Assembly: GCA_902529795.1 (NCBI GenBank)
Contig: CABZXY010000004.1
Span: 1-53,820, forward strand
DNA from: an uncultured Alphaproteobacteria bacterium
GTDB lineage: Bacteria > Pseudomonadota > Alphaproteobacteria > HIMB59
DNA: 53,820 nucleotides
Reading direction: 5' to 3'
Positions 17,926 to 26,927 of the stretch are shown here, in pieces. Both the position numbers and the translations under genes were made by a program. Each line of letters begins with the position of its first letter. Within the stretch, counting starts at the first letter, position 1. Under the pieces are notes generated by a model that worked only from the letters and a program-made list of their open reading frames with translations, did not search any database and was not told the DNA's origin.

Positions 17926-19255
17926 AAATATTTTTTTCAAGCCAATTAGTATTATATTGACCGTTAGTAAATATATTTTGTTTTAAAATCCATTTATGTA
18001 AATTGATGTTAGTATTTATACCTTCTATAATAATTTCATTTAAGGCTCTTTGCATAATGGATATAGCTTCATCTCTATTTTCGCCTCTTGAAATTAATTT
18101 TAAAATAAGACTATCATAATGCGGGTTAACTCGATAATTAGTGTATATAGCCGTATCTACTCTTACTCCTCGACCTCCAGGTAGGTTTATAAATTTAATA
18201 GTACCTGGGCTAGGGGAGAAATCTTTTGCATTTTCAGCGTTTATTCGGCATTCAATAGTATGAAATTTTTTATTAAAATCATCAAACTCTATTTTATACC
18301 CCGCAGCTACCATAATCTGATTTTTTACTAAATCTAAATCATAAGCCTCTTCAGTTACAGGATGCTCAACTTGTAGTCTTGTATTCATCTCAATAAAATA
18401 AATTTGATTATCTTGGTATAAAAATTCAAGTGTACCGACACCCTCATATTGACTGGATAATAGTAAGTTCTGAACATTATTTTCTAAATTTTCTAAATTA
18501 TTAATATCTACAAAATCTGATGGTATTTCTTCAATAATTTTTTGATTTTTTCTTTGTATAGAGCAGTCTCTTTGCCCAATTATTTTTGCTGTTTGGTGTT
18601 TGGGGTCAGAAATCACCTGAAATTCTATATGTTTCGCGTTAGTTAAAAACTTTTCTGCGTACATAGTATCATCTCCAAAATAGTTTCTAGCTTCTGTTTT
18701 TAATTGTTGGAAATATTGTTTGATTTCATTTTCATTATTGAAGACTCTCATTCCTTTGCCACCCCCACCATATGCAGCTTTAATTACAACCGGAAACCCA
18801 ATAGATTTAGCAATTTTTAGAGCATCAGCAGTATCTTTAATATTTTTAGCTTCTGGTTTGCCAAGTATTGGCAATTTGTATTCGTTAGCTAATTTCAGAG
18901 CATTACTCTTATTTCCTAGATCTAAGATTGACTTTGAAGATGGTCCAATAAATTTCACATCATGTTTTTGTAAAATATTTGCAAATTTATCATTTTCACT
19001 AAGAAAGCCATATCCGGGGTGAACAGCTTCAGCTCCAGTAATATTTATTGCACTCATGATATTAGGAATATTTAAATAACTACTAGAAGGAAGAGCTCCA
19101 CCAACACAGATACTTTCATCAGCAAGTTTTACATGCATGGCATCACTATCCACATCTGAGTGTATAGCTACAGATTGAATACCTAGTTCTTTACATGCAC
19201 GGATTATTCTAACAGCTATTTCACCTCTATTAGCAATTAGTATTTTTTTAAACAA
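17912..19255 (-). CDS. accC: Acetyl-CoA carboxylase, biotin carboxylase subunit
   Basis: AccC carboxylates biotin on AccB using ATP and bicarbonate, the first half of malonyl-CoA synthesis. The ATP-grasp glycine loop KAAYGGGGKGMRV is near residues 158-170. The catalytic-site stretch EMNTRLQVEHPVTEE is near residue 285. The N-terminus KILIANRGEIAVRIIRA is diagnostic. The 447-residue length is normal. It follows accB without a gap. Its 3-prime end overlaps the DUF2155 gene by 14 bases. Confidence 0.98.
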   Translation of the reverse strand: MFKKILIANRGEIAVRIIRACKELGIQSVAIHSDVDSDAMHVKLADESICVGGALPSSSYLNIPNIMSAINITGAEAVHPGYGFLSENDKFANILQKHDVKFIGPSSKSILDLGNKSNALKLANEYKLPILGKPEAKNIKDTADALKIAKSIGFPVVIKAAYGGGGKGMRVFNNENEIKQYFQQLKTEARNYFGDDTMYAEKFLTNAKHIEFQVISDPKHQTAKIIGQRDCSIQRKNQKIIEEIPSDFVDINNLENLENNVQNLLLSSQYEGVGTLEFLYQDNQIYFIEMNTRLQVEHPVTEEAYDLDLVKNQIMVAAGYKIEFDDFNKKFHTIECRINAENAKDFSPSPGTIKFINLPGGRGVRVDTAIYTNYRVNPHYDSLILKLISRGENRDEAISIMQRALNEIIIEGINTNINLHKWILKQNIFTNGQYNTNWLEKNISNFH

Positions 19256-19690
19256 TTAAGAAATTTCAAATAGTGGTTGGCCAAATTCAACAGCCTCGCC
19301 ATTTTTTACTAAGATAGATTTAACTACACCATCTTTATCTGATTTAATTTCATTAAAAGTTTTCATTGCTTCAATTAAACAAATAGTATCTCCTTTTTTA
19401 ATTTTTTGACCACTTTTTACAAAAGAAGGTGAGCTTGGTTTAGGAGTAAGATAAATTATACCTACCATCGGGCTATCAATACTTTGCATACTTGAAGACT
19501 TATTAGGTTGAGTATTAGAAACGTTTTGAGGCTGACTAGATACAGGACTTTGAACTACCTGAACAGAGCCTGAGCTATTAGCAATTTCAATGGAAATAGT
19601 TTTATTTGAAAATTTCAAAGATCCTAAATTTTCATCTTTAAGTTTTTTAATCAGAAGATTAATCGAATTTTCAGTTTTCTTATCAATCAT
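19256..19690 (-). CDS. accB: Biotin carboxyl carrier protein of acetyl-CoA carboxylase
   Basis: AccB carries the biotin used by AccC and the carboxyltransferase. The C-terminal biotinyl domain has EAMKTFNEI with K110 as the biotinylated lysine. A Ser/Pro/Gln/Asn-rich linker (about 40-68) joins it to a short N-terminal domain. The 144-residue length is typical. A TATATT on the minus strand lies six bases before the ATG, so accBC may have its own near-leaderless promoter. Confidence 0.97.
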   Translation of the reverse strand: MIDKKTENSINLLIKKLKDENLGSLKFSNKTISIEIANSSGSVQVVQSPVSSQPQNVSNTQPNKSSSMQSIDSPMVGIIYLTPKPSSPSFVKSGQKIKKGDTICLIEAMKTFNEIKSDKDGVVKSILVKNGEAVEFGQPLFEIS

Positions 19691-19696
19691 TTTCTA

Positions 19697-19702
19697 AATA
19701 TA
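19697..19702 (-). promoter_or_regulatory. Candidate -10 element for accB-accC
   Basis: TATATT on the minus strand is six bases from the accB ATG at 19690. It lies in the 50-base gap between accB and the dcd-like gene. The -35 region is not recognisable. Confidence 0.35.
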
Positions 19703-19740
19703 CCTCATCAATTAAAAAATAAAACTGTTAACATTAATAT

Positions 19741-20727
19741 TTATTTAAATTGTTTAGCTAATTTAAGTCTTTGATTATAGTAATTAGATTTGATTTTCTT
19801 CCCATAAATATTTTTTGAATTTTTCTCAATTTGATAATAGTTAAGCTGCCCAACTAATTGACCATCTTTAATCATAAAAGGAGTATCATAGGCTCTTAAT
19901 TCTAATACAGCAGGAACGCCTTTTAGAAGACCAAAACCAGGGTCAAAAAAACCTGCATAATGTACTCTAAAATTACCAAAGCTATCTTTGAACGGCTCTA
20001 GTTCTGCTGCAGTATTTTCGGGAATCACAATAGACTCTTTAGATCTCAGGATATAAAACTCGTCTTTTTCTATAATAAAAGAGTCACTCTTGGGAACTAT
20101 CTCTTCCCAATATTTTTCTTTTAGATAATGATTAATCTTATTTAAATTTATAGAGGATGTTATTTTTTTGGCGCGATAAGCAGATACTTTACCTTTTTGA
20201 ATTGAAACAGAAATTTTTAATTTTTTTTGAATATTTTCAGCAGATCCCTCAAAAAATCTTACTTGATTAAGTGATATATTTTTCTTTAATTTGATACTAA
20301 AAGACTGCGGTATGATTTCTAAATATAACTTACCAGAGTAGCCATGGTCTATTTCATCATACTCAGTTCCATATTCAGTAATTAATCTTGTAAAAATATC
20401 TAGTCTTCCAGTTGTACTTTTAGGATTAGCTTTGCCTTTTATTTTTTTTGGTAAATTCAAACTTTCATTTAATTCACATAAATAAATACAATTTTTTTCA
20501 AATAGATATTCCTTATTAAGGTCAATTTGAACTAGTGATAATTCATTAATGATTTTTGAAATTGGCTGTTTATTAGGAATAAAAGAAGCTTTTATTCTAT
20601 AACATTTAGATGAAAGACTTAGATCTAAAGATGCTGGTTGTATTTGATTTTTATTAAAAGAAGATGATGTTCTAATAGAATTTGCTTTTATTAAATGTTT
20701 GATATCTTTATTAATTAGATAGGGCAT
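19741..20727 (-). CDS. dcd: dCTP deaminase, long alphaproteobacterial form
   Basis: Dcd deaminates dCTP to dUTP on the route to dTTP. The motif QPASLDLSL is near residues 28-36. The second motif KANPKSTTGRLDIFTRLI, near residues 103-120, matches the substrate loop of this family. A second Dcd-like half follows, ending in FGLLKGVPAVLELRAYD. Typical Alphaproteobacteria carry this duplicated form of about 360 residues; here it is 328. It overlaps the M48 protease gene by 17 bases. Confidence 0.87.
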   Translation of the reverse strand: MPYLINKDIKHLIKANSIRTSSSFNKNQIQPASLDLSLSSKCYRIKASFIPNKQPISKIINELSLVQIDLNKEYLFEKNCIYLCELNESLNLPKKIKGKANPKSTTGRLDIFTRLITEYGTEYDEIDHGYSGKLYLEIIPQSFSIKLKKNISLNQVRFFEGSAENIQKKLKISVSIQKGKVSAYRAKKITSSINLNKINHYLKEKYWEEIVPKSDSFIIEKDEFYILRSKESIVIPENTAAELEPFKDSFGNFRVHYAGFFDPGFGLLKGVPAVLELRAYDTPFMIKDGQLVGQLNYYQIEKNSKNIYGKKIKSNYYNQRLKLAKQFK

Positions 20728-21907
20728 AAGAGTTGTCTAAATTTGAAATTTTATTTTTATCATAATTATTACAATAATAATCAATTTTTTGAGTTTGGTT
20801 TGTTGTTTTAAAAAATTGGCAAAAATAGAAATTTGATAAATTTAAATCATTTCGTTTTGCGTAATATTTTCCATAAATATAATGAAAGTAGTATTCTTTT
20901 TGTATTGCTTTATTTTCTTTATTTTTCTCTATTATTTCATAAAGATTAGATAGTTGATTATCTATAATATAATTAAAGTATTCTATCTTTAAAAAACTAT
21001 TATCGAGTAAAAAATACATTTCTTTAAATAGTTCTTCATTTTTTGATTTGCTAATACCTTTCTTAAATATTTCGTAATTAAAATAAGCTTTAGGTATGGA
21101 TTTTTCTTCAATTAGAGAAACTATACCTTTTTCTATATTTATAAAAAATTTATTAAAATCATTAATTTCAGAATTTTTACCATATTTTGCTTTTATCCAA
21201 TTAAATTCTGGTGAGTTAATAACTGACTCATTTCTAGAAAAATTTTTAAGAATATCTATTCTTTCTTTGTTTCTTGGATGAGTTGCAAAGTAAGCATTTT
21301 GATTTTCAGGTAAATCATCAATAAAATTGATTAATCCTTTTGTATTTAAATTTTGTTCTTTAATCATACTTATCATGAAATCATCAGCTTGAATTTCAAA
21401 TTTTATAGAATTATAGGAAAGATCATTTAATAATTGTTGATTTATTACTAAGCTAGATGCAATACCAATACTTGGATCACCTGATATAACTGCTAAACCT
21501 ATTGACAATAGATTATTCAAAGAATTAGATTTTTTAGTATCTATAACATTAATTTTTTTAGATGTATAATGGTTATGAACTATGTGTCCTAACTCATGGA
21601 AATATATTGACTTTAAACTATCCTCATCTTCAATTAATTTAATCAGTTCAGTTGTAAAATATATATTATTTTCTATTACAAAAGCATTAGGTTTGCTATC
21701 TAAGACAATATAGCTATTAAAATTCTCATCATTATTACTTAATCTTTGAAAATAATCTTCAGCAATTGGATCTCTAATGATCTCTAGTGAATTAGCATTG
21801 AAACATATGAAAAATAGAAAAAAATTAATTAATTTCTTCAGTAGATTTTTTCTTAATTTTTCTTCTATAAGATTTTTCAGATTTTTCTTCAATTGTATTT
21901 TTTTCAA
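20711..21907 (-). CDS. M48-family periplasmic metalloprotease (BepA-like)
   Basis: Proteases of this type act in outer-membrane protein quality control. The zinc motif HELGH is at residues 104-108 of the longest frame, and a downstream EIQADD supplies the probable third ligand. A hydrophobic segment, LINFFLFFICFNANS, looks like a signal peptide. The start is uncertain: the given 5-prime end is a TTG at 21907 within the rne gene, with another TTG at 21892. A CTG at 21841 would give the neatest signal peptide (MKKLINFFLFF). The C-terminal part (about 250-398) is probably helical TPR-like repeat. Confidence 0.83.
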   Translation of the reverse strand: MKKIQLKKNLKNLIEEKLRKNLLKKLINFFLFFICFNANSLEIIRDPIAEDYFQRLSNNDENFNSYIVLDSKPNAFVIENNIYFTTELIKLIEDEDSLKSIYFHELGHIVHNHYTSKKINVIDTKKSNSLNNLLSIGLAVISGDPSIGIASSLVINQQLLNDLSYNSIKFEIQADDFMISMIKEQNLNTKGLINFIDDLPENQNAYFATHPRNKERIDILKNFSRNESVINSPEFNWIKAKYGKNSEINDFNKFFINIEKGIVSLIEEKSIPKAYFNYEIFKKGISKSKNEELFKEMYFLLDNSFLKIEYFNYIIDNQLSNLYEIIEKNKENKAIQKEYYFHYIYGKYYAKRNDLNLSNFYFCQFFKTTNQTQKIDYYCNNYDKNKISNLDNSYALSN

Positions 21908-23486
21908 TATTTTCTCTAGATTTTATATTAATTTTTTCAAGTATTTTCTGATCTATTTCAAAAGTTTTGAATTCTAACTCTTTTTCAACTTGTATAAATT
22001 TAATTTTAAAAGACAATTTCAAAGAATTAATTCTCTTATTAATTTCATTTTCATTATCTTCGAAAAACTTGTTATCTATTCTAATATCATATGACTCATT
22101 CTCACTTAAAGAATTTAGGTTTTTGATTAAAGATAATAAATTATGTATTACAATTGATTTAGTTTTTCTTAATCCATTTCCATTACAACATTCACATTTA
22201 TGATAAAAGGTTTCATATATACTTTTACCAATTCTTTGTCTTGAAATCTCCATTAGTCCAAATTGTGATATTTTAGTCATTTGAACCCTTGCTCTGTCTC
22301 TGAAAAAGAGTTCTTTAATCTTTCTTTCAACTTTGTTGTTATTTCCAGAAATACTCATATCAATAAAGTCAATTACTATTAGACCAGCTATATTTCTAAG
22401 TTGAACTTGTTTGAAAATTTCATCACAAGCTTCTAAATTTGTATTAAGTGCTGTAATTTCTATATTTTTTTCTGAAGTAGATCTTCCTGAGTTAATATCA
22501 ATACTTGTTAATGCTTCTGTAGGATTTATTACTAGGTATCCTCCTGATTTTAAATAAATATTTTCTTCACTAAGAGAATTAATTGGATTTTTAATTCCAT
22601 AGCTTTCAAAAAGGGGAAATTTTTCTTTGTATAAGATAATTTTTTTATTTTTATTTACACTAAATTCATCTTCTAATTTCTTATATTCCTTAAGAGTTTT
22701 TGCTTCAGAAAAAATAATCTCATCAACAGATCTTTGATTTAAGTCTCTTGCTATTTTTATTAAAGGTGTATCTAATTCAGATATTAAATTTGGCGCCTTT
22801 GATTTAAGTGTATCTTCTCTAATTTTTGTCCATAATTTTCTGAGATATGTAAAGTCTGCAATTATATCATCATCTTCAGCAGAAATAGCATTTGTTCTTA
22901 TTATAATTGACATTCCTTCAGGTAAATTAAATCCATCATGAAGCTTTTTAAGTCTTTTTCTGTCATTGGGGTTTGATATTTTTTTTGAAACACCCCCATT
23001 TGAAGTGTTGTTAGGTAATAAAACACTATATCTTCCAGGTAGAGATATAAATGTAGTTATAGCAGCTCCTTTATTTCCTCTTTCTTCTTTTACAATTTGG
23101 ATCAATAAAACTTGATCTTTTTTTATAACATCTTGAATTTTGTATTTTCTGTAAAAAGATAAAAATTGTTTTTTTGTTTGTTTCTCATCTTCTACATCTA
23201 TGTTTTGATTATTCAAATTATCAATTACTTTTTCATTGTGAGGTATTTTAAAGTAGCTTGGATGAATTTCATCAAATGGCAAAAATGCTTTTTTTTCAGA
23301 ACCAAAATCAATAAAAGCAGCTTGTAAAGAAGGTTCTACTCTTGATACTATACCTAAATATATATTATTTTTTTTACTTGATATTAATTCATCAGAATAG
23401 TCGAAATAATTGATATCTTTTCCATCTGTGGCGATGATACATAGTTCTGAGTTGATGTTTCCATCAATAAAAATTCGTTTTGACAT
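21825..23486 (-). CDS. rne: Ribonuclease E/G
   Basis: RNase E/G cleaves single-stranded AU-rich RNA and starts mRNA decay and rRNA/tRNA processing. The S1 domain starts near residue 40 (IYLGIVSRVEPSLQAAFIDF). The catalytic DNase I-like region has D330 in SIDINSG and D373 in VIDFIDM. Cysteines in KCECCNGNGL (431-434) match the zinc-link position. At 553 residues it lacks the long C-terminal scaffold of E. coli RNase E, with only a basic, charged tail. It diverges from mrcA across 54 bases. Confidence 0.95.
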   Translation of the reverse strand: MSKRIFIDGNINSELCIIATDGKDINYFDYSDELISSKKNNIYLGIVSRVEPSLQAAFIDFGSEKKAFLPFDEIHPSYFKIPHNEKVIDNLNNQNIDVEDEKQTKKQFLSFYRKYKIQDVIKKDQVLLIQIVKEERGNKGAAITTFISLPGRYSVLLPNNTSNGGVSKKISNPNDRKRLKKLHDGFNLPEGMSIIIRTNAISAEDDDIIADFTYLRKLWTKIREDTLKSKAPNLISELDTPLIKIARDLNQRSVDEIIFSEAKTLKEYKKLEDEFSVNKNKKIILYKEKFPLFESYGIKNPINSLSEENIYLKSGGYLVINPTEALTSIDINSGRSTSEKNIEITALNTNLEACDEIFKQVQLRNIAGLIVIDFIDMSISGNNNKVERKIKELFFRDRARVQMTKISQFGLMEISRQRIGKSIYETFYHKCECCNGNGLRKTKSIVIHNLLSLIKNLNSLSENESYDIRIDNKFFEDNENEINKRINSLKLSFKIKFIQVEKELEFKTFEIDQKILEKINIKSRENIEKNTIEEKSEKSYRRKIKKKSTEEIN

Positions 23487-23515
23487 GTGTGTAAATCCTT
23501 TTGATATGATAAATT

Positions 23516-23539
23516 ACAAGTAAAATTTGAGTTACTTGT
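23516..23539. repeat. Inverted repeat between rne and mrcA
   Basis: ACAAGTAA at 23516-23523 and TTACTTGT at 23532-23539 form a perfect 8-bp inverted repeat with an 8-base spacer, one base before the mrcA ATG. It may be an operator or a leader hairpin that would cover the mrcA initiation region. Confidence 0.6.
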
Positions 23540-23540
23540 T

Positions 23541-25835
23541 ATGAAACTTTTTAAATTAATTAAATACATTTTCTTGCTTTTTATTTTAGGCATCTCAATC
23601 ATGATTATTTTTTTATGGAATATCCAAGAAGATTTGCCAAGTTCAAATATATCTGAATATTTCCCAAATGAAATAACTAAAATTTATGATAATGATTATA
23701 ATTTATTATATCATGTTGGTGCCAGAGATAGGTTTTATATAGAATACAACGATATTCCTACTGAAATGATTCAAGCAATCTTAGCTGCTGAGGATAAGAC
23801 ATTTTTTCAACACCAGGGATATGATATCAAAGGAATTATAAATGCTTTTTTAGTAAATTTAAAAAATATTTATTCTAAAACTAATAGTAACTATGTTGGA
23901 GCCTCTACAATTACCCAACAATTAGTTAAAAATATTTTGCTTAATAATGACCAAACAATTACAAGAAAAGTTAAAGAGTTAATCCTTTCAATTAGAATAG
24001 AGAATGAATATTCAAAAGAGTACATTTTAGAATTATATTTAAATGAGATTTATTTTGGCAGAAGATCATATGGAGTAGCTTCAGCTGCAAATAATTATTT
24101 TAATAAATCTATTTTTGACTTAGATATCCATGAATACGCTTATTTAGCAGCTTTACCTAAAGGTCCAAATAATTATGATCCATTAAAAAATTATCAAAAA
24201 GCTTTTGAACGAAGAAATTATGTTTTAAATCAGATGTATCTAAATCAATATATTAATGAAGAAAAATATGAAATTTACTCAAAGAAAGAAATTATCCTAT
24301 CTGAAAAGAATAATAAGAAATATAATCTTGATTACAAGACCGATTATATTCTTAAAACGTTATCACAAAATTCCATTAATGCTAATGCATACTATATTCA
24401 ATCGACTATTGATCAAAGTTTACAATCTATTGCTGAAAAATCTCTATTAGATAATTTATTATTTTTTGAAAGAAAATACAAAAACTGGTCTGGAAGCTTT
24501 AAAGATTTAAATAAAATTCAGGAACTAAATTATTCTCCTCACTGGAATATAGCTAAAGTTCAAAAAATTTTTAAAAATAAAGTTGAATTTAAATTATTAA
24601 GCAATGGAAATATCATAGAAATTACAAATGATTTAAATTTATTCGGACCTAATAAGGAAAAACCATCTTCTTTTTTAACTCCAGGTGAATATTTGTATTT
24701 AACATTTGTTGATGATCAATATTTTTTAGCACAGGATATAGATATAAATGGATCTGTTCTTGTCATGGACCCTTTCAATGGAAATATATTGGCAATGGTA
24801 GGAGGAACTAATTATAAAAAAAGTAATTTTAATAGAGTTACTCAAGCGTTCAGACAACCTGGCTCTTCAATAAAACCATTTATTTATGCAAGCGCTTTGG
24901 AAAATAAATTATATTCACCTAATACTTTGATTCTAGACTCAACCGTTCTATTGGATCAAGGCCCTAATTTACCTTTATGGGTTCCTAAAAACTATTCTGA
25001 CAAGTCCCATGGTGAAATGACATTTAGAAGAGCTTTAGAGAATTCAAACAATTTAATAACTTTAAAAATAGGATTAGATTTAGGCCTTAATAAAATTTCA
25101 AATTTTTTTGAGAAAATAAATTTATATGAGAATGATGCGGATAAAGATGTCTATTCATCTCTACTAGGTGCTATTGAAAATAATTTATTAAATATTACCA
25201 AATCATATTCAATTTTTATTAACGGTGGATATTTAGTTGAACCAAATATAATAAAAAAAGTTGTTTCTAATAAAGGTAATTTAATCCTCAATCAAAACTA
25301 CTTTTCTTGTAATTTCTGTGATTTTCAAATAACTGATCGTTCCTATAGAAAACCTCGAGTTCAAATTAATCAAGATAATTTAATATCACCACAAACTTCA
25401 TATCAAATACTAAGTATCCTTAGAGGTGCTATCGAAAGAGGTACGGGTAAATCTTTAAATAGTATAAAATATCCAATTGCTGGAAAAACTGGGACAACTA
25501 ATGATAGTAAAGACTTGTGGTTTTTTGGACTTACGCCTAAGTTTGTTGTTGGTGTTTACGTAGGTTATGATAGTCCGAAAAAGATTGGTTATAAAGAAAC
25601 TGGTTCGTCTGTAGCATTACCAATTTTTAAAAGTTTTATGGAGTCTTATCTTCAGGAAGATAATGATAAAGACATTGATTTTTTTATTCCTGATAATATG
25701 ATTTTAAAAAAAATAGATCCAAATACAGGTATTTTTGACACCAAAAATTCTTCCATAATGGAATATTTTACTAAAGATCAACTTGAAACTATAAATAATC
25801 TAAATAAAGTAAACTCTATTGGCGGTATAAACTAA
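23541..25835 (+). CDS. mrcA: Penicillin-binding protein 1A
   Basis: PBP1A polymerises and crosslinks peptidoglycan at the inner membrane. One N-terminal membrane helix is at about 6-28. The GT51 glycosyltransferase domain has AAEDKTFFQHQGYD with catalytic E84, and GASTITQQLVKN. The transpeptidase domain has S442-x-x-K445 in PGSSIKPF, the SNN motif in ENSNNLIT, and GKTGTTND near residue 648. An OB-like insertion lies between the domains. The 764-residue length is normal. Its stop overlaps the prfB start. Confidence 0.95.
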   Translation: MKLFKLIKYIFLLFILGISIMIIFLWNIQEDLPSSNISEYFPNEITKIYDNDYNLLYHVGARDRFYIEYNDIPTEMIQAILAAEDKTFFQHQGYDIKGIINAFLVNLKNIYSKTNSNYVGASTITQQLVKNILLNNDQTITRKVKELILSIRIENEYSKEYILELYLNEIYFGRRSYGVASAANNYFNKSIFDLDIHEYAYLAALPKGPNNYDPLKNYQKAFERRNYVLNQMYLNQYINEEKYEIYSKKEIILSEKNNKKYNLDYKTDYILKTLSQNSINANAYYIQSTIDQSLQSIAEKSLLDNLLFFERKYKNWSGSFKDLNKIQELNYSPHWNIAKVQKIFKNKVEFKLLSNGNIIEITNDLNLFGPNKEKPSSFLTPGEYLYLTFVDDQYFLAQDIDINGSVLVMDPFNGNILAMVGGTNYKKSNFNRVTQAFRQPGSSIKPFIYASALENKLYSPNTLILDSTVLLDQGPNLPLWVPKNYSDKSHGEMTFRRALENSNNLITLKIGLDLGLNKISNFFEKINLYENDADKDVYSSLLGAIENNLLNITKSYSIFINGGYLVEPNIIKKVVSNKGNLILNQNYFSCNFCDFQITDRSYRKPRVQINQDNLISPQTSYQILSILRGAIERGTGKSLNSIKYPIAGKTGTTNDSKDLWFFGLTPKFVVGVYVGYDSPKKIGYKETGSSVALPIFKSFMESYLQEDNDKDIDFFIPDNMILKKIDPNTGIFDTKNSSIMEYFTKDQLETINNLNKVNSIGGIN

Positions 25836-26927
25836 TGGACAAATTTGAACTTATTAATTTGATCAATGATATTCAAGATCTTCTTACAGTAACAAGGAGG
25901 GGTCTTTGACTATGATAACTCTGTCAAAAGAATTGAAGAAATCGATAAAATATTATCAAATCCAGATCATTGGGACAATATCGCTTTAATCAACAAATCT
26001 CAAACAGAGCTCAAATCATTAAATAAAAATATAAATAACTTTGATGATTTGAATAATTTATTTCATGATTATAAGGATTTTACAGATATTTACGAAAATC
26101 TAAATTTAGATGATAAAAATGATCTTATTAATAATCTTAAGCAACTTAATAGAAAATTAGAAAAACTCAAAATTCAATCGCTTCTGAATGGAGAAACCGA
26201 TGATTGTAATTGTTTTATTGAAATTCATGCTGGAGCTGGGGGAACAGAAAGTCAAGACTGGGCCGAAATGTTAATGAGAATGTATGAGAGATTTGCTGAG
26301 AAAAATGATTATAGATGTTCTGTAATTGACCATCAAAAAGGAGAAGAGGCAGGTATAAAAAATACTACATTATTAATTTCAGGCTTTAAATCTTATGGAT
26401 ATTTAAAAAAAGAGTCTGGCATTCATCGATTAGTAAGAATATCCCCCTTTGACTCAAATAAACGCCGTCATACTAGCTTCTCAAGTGTATGGGTATATCC
26501 TGAAATAGATGAAAATATCGAACTAGAAATTAACCCCAAAGATCTTAGAATAGATACCTACAGGGCCTCAGGTGCGGGTGGCCAACATGTTAATAAAACA
26601 GACAGCGCTGTAAGAATAACACATTTGAAATATAACGTCGTAGTTCAAAGCCAAAATGAACGCTCTCAACATCGAAATAGAGATACAGCTATGAAAATGT
26701 TGAAATCTAGAATTTATGAAATTGAACTTGATAAGAAAAATGAAGAAAAAAAGAAAGAAGAGAGCAATAAAAAAGAAATTGGATGGGGAAATCAGATAAG
26801 ATCATATGTATTACATCCATATAAAATGGTAAAAGATCTCCGTACAAATCATCAAACTTCTAATGCTGAGTCAGTTCTTGATGGAAGCATTTTTGATTTT
26901 TTAGAAGCAAGTCTTTTAGATGTATAG
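25835..26927 (+). CDS. prfB: Peptide chain release factor 2, with programmed +1 frameshift
   Basis: RF2 ends translation at UGA and UAA. Translation from ATG 25835 runs 24 codons to an in-frame TGA at 25907-25909. A +1 shift at CTT-TGA continues the frame to 26927, giving about 363 residues, close to the 365 of E. coli. The codon-recognition motif SPF falls at about 203-205, and GGQ at about 248-250 in SGAGGQHVNK. An AGGAGG sits just before the shift site. The last eight bases overlap the next gene. Reading only the downstream frame from 26049 would wrongly drop the first 71 residues. Confidence 0.96.
25895..25910 (+). promoter_or_regulatory. RF2 autoregulatory frameshift site
   Basis: AGGAGG-GGT-CTT-TGA-C reproduces the known RF2 frameshift signal: an internal Shine-Dalgarno sequence, a slippery CTT and a UGAC stop context, with E. 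coli-like spacing. Low RF2 would favour the shift and more RF2. Confidence 0.95.

Noticed and set aside
23384-23602. Minus-strand ORF crossing the rne/mrcA region
   Set aside because: It runs in another frame over the rne start and the inverted repeat, with no protein-like features.
25835-25909. In-frame TGA in prfB as evidence of a pseudogene
   Set aside because: The stop sits in the standard RF2 recoding signal and the frame continues in +1, so the gene is intact.
26049-26927. RF2 gene starting at ATG 26049
   Set aside because: It drops the first 71 residues. The true gene starts at 25835 and uses the programmed frameshift at 25907.
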